Assembly: GCA_020310875.1 (NCBI GenBank)
Contig: CM035433.1
Coordinates: 106,656,758 to 106,720,757 of the forward strand
DNA: 64,000 bases
Source of the DNA: Ceratopteris richardii
Taxonomy: Eukaryota > Streptophyta > Polypodiopsida > Polypodiales > Pteridaceae
Direction of reading: 5' to 3'
In this document: positions 56,281 to 64,000 of the stretch, in pieces
Position numbering within the stretch: the stretch's first letter is position 1
Layout: every line of letters begins with the position of its first letter
The notes under the pieces: generated by a model
Told to the model about the DNA's origin: nothing
Databases searched by the model: none
The model's input: the letters and a program-made list of their open reading frames with translations, nothing else
Position numbers and translations under genes: made by a program

Positions 56281-56442
56281 CCTTATACTACATGTGCATG
56301 GGTTCCTGGCCTAGAGTGACATTAATGAACGGTCTCCTATCAATGGGACTTCTCTTCTGTCAACTTGGCACATAGCTAGACGATATCGTGGGATGTCCAC
56401 CGATTGAGGTTCTCTCTCTAGTGCTCTCCTTCATAGTCGCAT

Positions 56443-56911
56443 TCACCTAGTGCATTCCAACGCATGTGCTTGAGCTTCAGCTCTAATTCCTTCCTCTTCT
56501 TCCTTTCGCGTCTTGGCAAGAGTTAATCGTTTAAGCATGTATGCGGTTAATGGTTCGTGATATAGCTTAACACGGCATCCCCTAATATAATTAGGCAATA
56601 CTTCTCCTTCAAGGGTTGCTAATTGAAGTGCACCACTAGTGGATATCCTATTGATGATCATGGGTCCGTAACTTTTTTTCTCTAACTTGCGAGCATGTTG
56701 TTTTAGGGTGTAAACTAGCAGCAAATCTCCTACTCATAATCCCTTATCTTTAATATGAGTTCAAAGTAGGCTTTTTGTCTCTTCTTAGCGGCATAAATAC
56801 CTGTTGCTGCTCGCAGTCGTGTCTCTCCCAAACACTCTAAGTCAAGTATTCTTGAGGAAAGCTCATGACCTATCAATTTGTACTCATGAGCGATCTTGAG
56901 TGTAGGTATCA
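56443..56911 (-). CDS. GY-D integrase C-terminal region
   Basis: The minus strand carries LVYTLKQHARKLEKKSYGP, NRISTSGALQLATLEGEVLP, and a Glu/Arg-rich helix after it. It also carries GHELSSRILDLECLGETRLR and AATGIYAAKKRQKAYFE. These match the GY-A integrase tail. Confidence 0.83.
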
Positions 56912-57982
56912 TGACCTGCCTCATGTTCTAAAACTGGAAGAACATGGTCATGTTCTAAAACTGGAAGAACATGTCTTATCTCTGTGGTGGCGTCCCTACC
57001 CAAATGATTCAAAACACTTTCTCATTTTGCACTTTTATGAATTGGACAAAGTACAAACTAGTGAAAGAATAATAAGGGTGGATCTAAACACATCCCTTGC
57101 CAATTCAAAATTTCTGGATGTGCCATCTATGCACAAACATGTGAACTAGGTGGATTCAAATTACTAGTCCATTTCTAAGCATAACCGGTGCATGGTCTTA
57201 GTAATGAAGGTGGGATTCTTATCCCTTGCAAGACTTTGAGAACTCTGGATTCATTTGAATTTGTTTCGGAGAACTTGAATTTTTGGTTGTTCCCAAACAT
57301 CTAACATGGATGTTTGAGCAATGGTTTACTCTTATCCAACAGTTACTTGATTTTTTCACTTAACTAGAGGACTACTTTGTCCTAATGAGTTTAAAAATCC
57401 TATGTAAACTGCAAGAGAAAATTTACCATTTTTGAGTCAACCATACTATAACTTGACCAATTCAAATTCAAAATAAAAATTGTCCAATTTAGGAAACTTT
57501 TCTCAAAGACTTGAGTTAAAAGTTCTTGGGAATTTTCAATATGATGAGCAATTCCTAAATTCTCTATTCTAGAGTATAGTGGACTCTAGGAAATCATTTA
57601 TGCTATAACTTGAAGAAAACTCAAATAAATAAGTCCATTTAGACTTATTATCTTTTGAAGATTGAAAAGGTTCTTGTACATAACATCTATCTAGGATGTT
57701 TTAATTTAGTTATGTAGTTCTAACCAGCTAACCTTGGTCTTTTGCAAAAGGAATCAGATATTATATCTGAGTCAATTTCAAAAGATTTCAAAAAGCGGAA
57801 AGAAATAACTAAAACTCAGTACAAACAATTCAAACTTCAAAGATACGTAAGCTCACTATGAGTCAAAGTCTAGATTACTCGGGACTTTAACTTCTCAAAG
57901 ATCTGTTTCAATAGGGTATTGATCTTTATTTAAAAAAAATAAACTAGATTGTCAAAAAGATTCGAAGCAAATGATTCTTGAA
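56912..57982. other. Unclassified insert-like stretch inside GY-D integrase
   Basis: About 1.07 kb with no counterpart in GY-A or GY-B, flanked by integrase sequence on both sides. It begins with a 26-bp direct duplication (CATGTTCTAAAACTGGAAGA units at 56921 and 56947). The remainder is AT-rich, with no ORF, no terminal inverted repeats and no clear target duplicates. Confidence 0.55.
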
Positions 57983-58700
57983 TCAAAACTTAGTTGTGGT
58001 TTGTGCATTGTTCTTCCTAGTGGCTTTCACTTCTACACATTTGGTTAGATAATCAGTGGCCACAATAATGTACTCAACCTGTGAGCTCTTAGTTGGGGGA
58101 TTAATAGGACCAACAAAGTCTATTCCCCACTTGGAGAATGCACGTCCTCCCATCATGGGCCTCAGTGGCATCTCATCCTTGCATATCTGATAATGAGTTC
58201 ACTCGCATATATCACACCAGTTCACATAGGTATGAGCATCCATGTGAAGAGTTGTCCACCAAAGTCTTGCAAACAATATTGCTTTGATCACCCTATCGAG
58301 TCCAAACTGTCCACCTGCTACATCTTGGTGTGTACTTTCTAAGATCTTAAGATATTCGCTTTCATGGACACATGGTCGAAGATATCCATCTCTTCCATGC
58401 TTGTATAGGTTATCTCCATTGAGAGCATAATCTACAAGTTCCTATTCTAAGCTTCATCGCTTGGTTATCATCATCTCTTGAAGGAAAGTTTTGTCCTTGG
58501 AAATTCAATCAAAGGACTACTCCAATCCAACATTAGGGACACTTGCTACATAGTAGCATGTTCTACCAGTGGTCTATTGCAACATGTTGGGCAATTCTTA
58601 CACATCCTATGGACATTTGCTTCCATGGTTGGCCGATATACACCTAACCTTGACAAAGTCTAGAGGGTTTGGTATTTAGAGTGATGTTGCTTCAGTGCAT
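57983..58700 (-). CDS. GY-D integrase N-terminal and core region
   Basis: The minus strand carries MMGGRAFSKWGIDFVGPINP and YIIVATDYLTKCVEVK, with the upstream zinc-finger region at about 58190-58660. Same order as GY-A 6900-7560. Broken fossil. Confidence 0.83.
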
Positions 58701-60280
58701 CTACATGTGCTAATTGCAACCATTTGCATACTCGTCTTCTTCCACACAATAAGCCAATATGCCTTGATCTGTGTGTTTGTACACACTTCCTGCCATTATG
58801 TGATATTTTTGGCATTTCACCACCTCTTTACCTTTTGCTTTCATTACAACATGTTTAGGTCCAAAGGTCAGAATAGGCATGATAATTTTGGCCCAATTAA
58901 ACACAATCTTCAGGTTGAATAAGTAAGCATCAGGAAGTTCATCTGACACTCCTCGTGGGGACTCTCCTGAGATAAGTCTAGAAAGGTGATCTGGCCTAAG
59001 GTGGGGCTTTCATTTCCTAACAACTACCTCAAAATCATATTCCATTAGTGATAGAAACCATCTTACTAATCTCCTAGTGTTGCAAAGTTTGTTTATTAGG
59101 TAAAGTAATGTTTGATGATCCATAAAAAATACTTATTTGCAAGCAAATAATGTCTAAGCTTTTTAACTGCACAGACCATGCCTAATCCTTCTCTTTTCAT
59201 CATGGTATAATTTCACTCGATTGCATTCAATTGCCTACTTGCATGAGTGATTGGAAGGTCAATGTTGCATTCACTAGTAGGTTGTGCTAGCATGCATCCT
59301 ATAGTGTAATTGGATGCATCCACATGAACATGGAATGGATAATACAAATCTGGTGTAGTCAAAATTGGTGATGAACACAATCATTTCTTAAGCTCATTAA
59401 AAAAGTTCTCACACTCATCAGTCCACTCAAAATTAGTCAGAAGGTTGTACAAAGGCTTTGCAATTATTGCATACATGTGGATAAAACATCGGTAATAGCC
59501 ACAATTTCCCATGAAAGCTTGCACTTCCTTGACATTCTTTGGTCTAGGTAGCTGGATAATTGCTTTAACTTTATCCTCATCCATCAATATGCCATTCTTT
59601 GACACTATGTGTCCTAGAATCTTGCCTTGTTAACCATGAAGACACACTTTTTTGGGTTCAAGCAGACTTGGTATTCTCTACATTTATCAAAGATTGATCT
59701 AAATTCAAGGATATGTGTCTTTTTGATGTTGGAATGAGCACAGAAATTGTCAACATAGACCTCTAAGTTCTTTCACAAGAACTCCTTGAACACATGACAC
59801 AATAGCCTTTGAAATGTAGCAAGACTGTTAGTGAGCCCAAATAGCATCACACAAAATGAAAAAATACCCCACTCTTTGGCAAAAGCAGTCTTAATCTAGT
59901 CTTCTGGGGCAATATCTACTTGATTGTCGCCAGAAAATCCATCAAGAAAGTTGTAAACTTCCTTGCCTGCTACTCGTTCTAGCAAATGTTTGATGATAGG
60001 AAGCAGACAGATATCTCTAATGGTGGTGCATTAACTTTCTTCAAGTTAATGCACACATGTAGCTTCCCATTCTTTTTGGGCACTACCACAATGGAGGATA
60101 CCCATTCGATATGCTCAATTTCATAAATAAAACTAGCTTCTATCAAGCAATCGATTTCCTCTTTGATCTTCACTCCATAATTGTCATTGTATGTGTATAG
60201 ATGTTGCTTAGTTGGCTTCACTTCTAAAGACATCGGAAATCTATGAGGAAAGCTTAAATTTCTTGTAGCCAAATATGTCT
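58701..60280 (-). CDS. GY-D RT and RNase H region
   Basis: Minus-strand stretches include LPDAYLFNLKIV and KCQKYHIMAGSVYKHTDQG (connection to integrase), KNVKEVQAFMGNCGYYRCF and YNLLTNFEWTDECENFF (RT thumb and connection), and TYNDNYGVKIKEEIDCLIEA (RT start). The right end at about 60280 meets GY-G. Broken fossil. Confidence 0.83.
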
Positions 60281-60334
60281 AGCAAAGGCAATGGATTACA
60301 AGTTAAATAATTAGAAGAGGGGATAAAGACAATA

Positions 60335-60337
60335 GAA

Positions 60338-60384
<47 letters not shown>

Positions 60385-60416
60385 AGAAGAAGAAGAAGAA
60401 GAGGAAGAGGAAGAAG
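60335..60416. repeat. (GAA)n microsatellite
   Basis: About 82 bases of GAA with a few GAG and GGA interruptions. On the plus strand it is in frame with the following ORF and would encode a Glu run, like the acidic stretch in the GY-A post-pol ORF. Confidence 0.92.
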
Positions 60417-60436
60417 GTCAAGAAAGCTCAAAGAAA

Positions 60437-61373
60437 GTGACTACATATCAGAAAGAAATAGAACAAAAGGATTTAGCATTTATACAAGAGATCCTTAATG
60501 ATATTCAGAATGAAACTAATATACAAGATACATATATGATGGATATATCAAAGCACAATAAAGAAGATGATGAAATTAAAGATGGGAATGACTTAGAGAC
60601 AAAAACAAAGGAAAGAGAAGATCAAGTCCTAGTGACAGATGAAGATGACAAGGATCAAGATCAACCATTAGAAGAGTCAGAAAAAGAAGAAGATAATCTG
60701 GCATTAAACCATAAAGAAGGAGTAGCAATGAAGAAGTTTCCCAAGCATATTAGAAATATATGTGAATATGTCATGATTCAAGTGGAGCAGTTTAGGCCAG
60801 CAAGCAAGAACATGATTCTATCAAATATTTCCGTAGAGTCTGAGCTCATTAAAGGTGATAGAATAATAGAGGGATACAAGAAGAGTATGAAAATATATGG
60901 TTGGATTTGAGAGAACAAAGAAGAATCACAAAAAACTGCCAAGATAAGAGACAAAGGTGATTTATTATAAAAACAAAGTTCTATTTTTAGAAGATAAATA
61001 CGAGAAATAGATAAAGATAATTAAGAAAATGGAGGGGGATATCAAGCACCATGAATCAAAGAATAGAGTTTTGCAAACATCATATCAGGTGTTAAGAAGA
61101 GAAAATGAAGAAATGAACAAGATGCTGATGGAAAAAGGTAATTACAGGATAGAGGGAACCAAAGCAAAGGCAAGCCAACTAGAGAATACTAATGAAAAGA
61201 TTAAATCGATCAGAAAAGAGTTGGTAAAATTAAAAGAAGAGATTAAAGATGCAAAAGAATTAGAGCAAGAAGCACATAAGCATGTTGCTATTGCAATGAA
61301 GGGATGTATTAATTTGAATGAACATGTTGAGAAAAAAGAATGGAGTGCCAAGAACAAAGGTCTGAATTCATGA
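60437..61373 (+). CDS. GY-G acidic and coiled-coil protein region
   Basis: The first stretch (60437-60910) is Glu/Asp/Lys-rich (KEREDQVLVTDEDDKDQDQ) and ends in a globular-looking FPKHIRNICEYVMIQVEQF segment. A second stretch (61029-61373) is a strong coiled coil with heptad-like Leu/Ile spacing (SIRKELVKLKEEIKDAKEL). This matches the order acidic, then coiled coil, in the GY-A post-pol ORF. Broken fossil coding DNA. Confidence 0.6.
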
Positions 61374-62500
61374 AAGAAATAGAGATGTGGAAATTTAAAT
61401 CTATCCAACAAAAGGAGAGAGTGGTGGAATTGCTACCATAAAGACCAATCATAGAAGAGAGACAACCATCTCCACTCTTGGATGAATGAAATGAAGAATC
61501 ATGACAAGAGGAAATCAATGAAGAATCTGATGAATTTATTCGAGTTATTGATTGATAGAGAAACAAGAATATGTTAAATCAAAAAAATTCATGGACAATA
61601 TGAAGGTAGGATAGTGCAGTTTGCACTAGAGCATGGAGTCGATCCACTACAGCATCACTGGGTAGCAGACAAATTGGGCATACCATTCTGCATGGTAATA
61701 GAGAGCATAAAGTATACATAAGCCCAAATGAGTTCCTAGAATATGATAAATATATTGAAGTTACCAAGGAACTTTTTGAAAATTCTAACTCTTCAAGGAG
61801 AAACAAATGGCTAGACAAGAACGAAGAATGTAGAAAACTTTGGCTAGAATTTCCTAGTCATATGAAGGTGAATCCAGCCTATTGCCCAAATGCCAAAAGA
61901 AGAGATTAAACAAAATTTTGGCAAATGAGAAAAGATGGTAGTATCTCCTCAAAATGGCTCAACTTTCCAAATTTGGCAGGACCAAAGAAAGGGACATGGC
62001 CAAATAAAACCTACATGCTCACTACAACCAAGCCTATGGTTGAAGACTTGGCAAAGGTCGATGGTCCAACATGCATATTGAATGTCAGAATACTTAAGAT
62101 GTATAGAAACATTCACAAATACAAACATCAGAATACTAAATTTTGTAGGACTTAATTTCCCCACACATGCTCTTCTTTTTTATCTTAGTGAAACACCATA
62201 TAGAATCTGTATGATGGCTTATTATAGCATAGTCATATTTATGGGTGGACATTGTACACACTTTTGAAGATGCATTTGAATACAACTTTGTTGGAAGAGA
62301 CTCTAAAATATTTGGCAGAATATCGTTGGTAATGAAAGCTAGATTGACAACTTATAGAGATTCTAAAATATTTGGCGGAATATCCTTGGTAATGAAAGCT
62401 AGATTGACAACTTATGAAGCAGCTTACATTGAATATATCAATAAAGATGTAATTGATAAGCTAGTTGTAGTTGTACAATGGAGAAAGGCACTTTTTTGAA
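61374..62500 (+). CDS. GY-G C-terminal region of the post-pol-type protein
   Basis: Plus-strand stretches include LQHHWVADKLGIPFCMVIES, WLEFPSHMKVNPAYCPNAKR and WLNFPNLAGPKKGTWPNKTY. They align in order with HHRWIGTFDDLYVPFCVLMA, YNPCYCPVFRRRSWPEY and KWLNYVYLAPPKGQPT of GY-A. This is the evidence that GY-G belongs to the same broad lineage. Broken fossil. Confidence 0.6.
62291..62416 (+). repeat. Tandem duplication of about 60 bp
   Basis: AGATTGACAACTTATAGAG and the preceding GGTAATGAAAGCT segment occur twice, 60 bases apart, with few differences (around 62297-62356 and 62357-62416). Its length of 20 codons keeps frame. A local duplication inside GY-G. Confidence 0.88.
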
Positions 62501-62618
62501 ATGATCAATGATCTTAATGTCACTAAAAGAAAAATTCATGACCTCATAGCACTGGTTTCCCAAAGGAAGCAAAGACAGTATAAGATACTCATCAGTTTTA
62601 TAAAGGATGACAAAAGTT

Positions 62619-62632
62619 CAGGAGGGGGAGAA
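62619..62632 (+). other. GY-G polypurine tract
   Basis: AGGAGGGGGAGAA immediately precedes a TGTAAATGAG start. Position and composition fit the primer before a 3' LTR. Confidence 0.65.
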
Positions 62633-63540
62633 TGTAAATGAGAAATCAACTACAAAGAGCAAGTTATTGTAAAAGAGAGAAAAGAGAGAATTGTATTTGT
62701 TGGTAGGATAATTTATCCCAATTTTTGTAAAAATGAGGAATAGTCTTCCTCATGATGACATGCATCATATAGATTTTTCTAGATTTTTTAGAGCTCTCTA
62801 GAATGTAGATTTTTATATTAGAAGCTTAAGAGGACCTATTTTACGTGTGAACATGGACACTTAAAATATTATAAATGACAATTGAAGTCATTTTGTAAGG
62901 GAGATTCATTTTGGATAATCAATGAGAACTAGAGAGCCTTTGGAAACAATCTAATATCGTATTCATGCTTTTATGGTATTTTCAAGTGGATATTGTGATT
63001 ATTTTTCATGGATTTATCTATGTGATCAATTTTTTTATGTGTGTGTAAGACTCTCGTTAGTCTTACTTCATCATTAAAGCTTATAAAATCTAAGCATAAA
63101 ATGTTTTGTTTAGACTATATGAATCTACCAAGATTATGATTCTCTTATCAAGGGGATACATTTACATAAACCTGAGTATAACCTCAATACCTTCCTTATC
63201 AAAAATAGCACCCTTTAGGCACTAAAAACATTTCAAAATCTTATCTCTAGCCATATTTACACTCAAAAGAATAATTACTTTAAAAAATAATGAATCTTTA
63301 TATCTTCTGATGAGATGGAGTATGATTGGCTTTTGAGCTTTCATCAATACTGTGATTAGGATATTTTATTGCCATAGATCTTATTTATTAGAGTATATGG
63401 ATATGAAAATCCATACCTAACGAATGAATGTGGGATTATTCATCCATGCTCTTTTTCAAGGGAAAGACAAATAATAACAAATGTTCAACTTAGATTATTA
63501 CTTTAGTGGAAGTAAGTCTAGCTTGATCCTACCAAAATAA
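62633..63540 (+). repeat. GY-G 3' LTR (right end uncertain)
   Basis: AT-rich non-coding DNA beginning TGTAAATG after a purine tract. No second copy is in the window, so the length cannot be measured. Copia-3 sequence is recognisable from about 63541. Confidence 0.5.
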
Positions 63541-64000
63541 TATAGATAAAAGTACCCCATTAGGGCAATAGGCATATATACAACCCGGGGGAAAAAACCT
63601 CCTAAAGAGGGAAAAAAGTGCCCTGACGGTCCTAGAGTGTTCACACACATCACTACCTAGATATATCAACAAATCCCCCTTGGGAGTGATGCGGTGAACA
63701 AGGAGCTGGCACTCATGTATAAGGAAGTGCCAAGCTATGTGGAATCAATCCACAAAAGGAAGTAAGCCCAAAGCTTTGCGGAAAGCTTCAAACTTCTCCC
63801 TAGGTGGAGCCTTTGTAAAAAGGTCTACAATGTTCTCCTACGTGGGCACATATGCCAAGTTGATCTCCCCAACAGAGAACCTCCCCCTAACATAATGATA
63901 ATGCACCTCAATGTGCTTAGTGCGAGCATGGAACACAAGGTTCCTCGCAACTGCCAATGCACTCTGACTGTCAGTGAAGATTGTGGTGGCAGAAGACTGA
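63541..64000 (-). mobile_element. Copia-3, second copy of the Copia-1 family (enters the window)
   Basis: From about 63545 the sequence matches Copia-1 18030-18450: LTR end (GGGCAATAGGCATATATACA, TATATCAACA), then the purine tract AATCCCCC, then the 3' end of pol (RNase H). It reads on the minus strand and continues beyond the window. Only the inner part of its 3' LTR is clearly recognisable here. Whole or broken state cannot be judged. Confidence 0.85.

Larger units (their letters stand above)
51641..60280 (-). mobile_element. GY-D, Gypsy relative of GY-A and GY-B
   Basis: Minus-strand order matches GY-A: RT (60280 to about 59400), RNase H (59400-58700), integrase (58700-56700), second retropepsin-like domain, pol tail, post-pol ORF, and 3' LTR at the left. 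A 1.07-kb unclassified insert-like stretch lies inside integrase. No 5' LTR was recognised to the right. Many breaks; an old copy of the same lineage, about as decayed as GY-B. Confidence 0.85.
60281..63540 (+). mobile_element. GY-G, plus-strand relic of a distant Gypsy relative
   Basis: It contains a post-pol-type protein region (60300-62500), a purine tract AGGAGGGGGAGAA, and an LTR-like sequence starting TGTAAATGAG at 62633. The protein region shares NPAYCP, RR and KWLNF...GPKKGTW patterns with the GY-A post-pol ORF, but is much more diverged than GY-B or GY-D. No RT or integrase is in view. The right edge against Copia-3 is approximate. Many breaks. Confidence 0.6.

Noticed and set aside
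61142-61818. Ser/Phe-rich minus-strand ORFs
   Set aside because: Antisense shadows of the Lys/Glu-rich coiled-coil region of GY-G.

Overview
The window is repeat-dense plant nuclear DNA. Evidence: Ty3/Gypsy and Ty1/Copia elements with plant-type primer sites (tRNA-Asp and initiator tRNA-Met), AT-rich short GT-AG introns, plant-like TATA boxes, and several layers of nested insertions. This fits a large-genome plant such as a gymnosperm, but the species cannot be read from the sequence. No tRNA or rRNA gene, CRISPR array or ordinary single-copy host gene was recognised outside mobile DNA.

Layout. (1) 1-16381: young, nearly whole minus-strand Gypsy element, here GY-A; its left LTR is cut by the window edge. 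(2) 16382-16927: plus-strand scrap of a related Gypsy element, into which GY-A inserted. (3) 16928-49676: older minus-strand Gypsy relative, GY-B, split by three insertions: Copia-1 (17891-22297), Copia-2 (28776-35161) and a 10.9-kb Helitron-like segment (36344-47241). (4) 49677-51640: unclassified DNA and a Copia relic. (5) 51641-60280: another relative, GY-D. (6) 60281 to about 63540: plus-strand relic of a more distant Gypsy, GY-G. (7) about 63541-64000: start of a third Copia copy of the Copia-1 family.

The most interesting part is the Helitron-like segment. It lies between an A and a T of GY-B with no target duplication and ends in a hairpin followed by CTAA. It carries three intron-bearing genes. 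One (38512-40083, minus) predicts a 445-residue fusion of a CENH3-like histone H3 (MARTK tail, full histone fold, long loop 1) to a Ulp1/C48 SUMO-protease-like domain. A second (41627-44156, plus) is an unknown two-exon gene behind a TATA box and three tandem promoter repeats. The third (44485-46879, minus) is a decayed transposase-like gene. Around and inside these genes lie 13 copies of a roughly 69-bp foldback with arms close to CACGACCGATGCAAGCGAT, in two tandem arrays; some arms carry matched changes that keep the pairing. No foldback was noticed elsewhere in the window.

The Gypsy lineage is itself unusual: beyond gag, protease, RT, RNase H and integrase, its members carry a second retropepsin-like domain after integrase and a large conserved protein of unknown function between pol and the 3' LTR. 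GY-A also has about 15 short palindromes in its leader. LTR divergence is about 0.6% for GY-A, 3.4% for Copia-2 and 10% for Copia-1, giving that order of age, youngest first; GY-B is older than its three guests.
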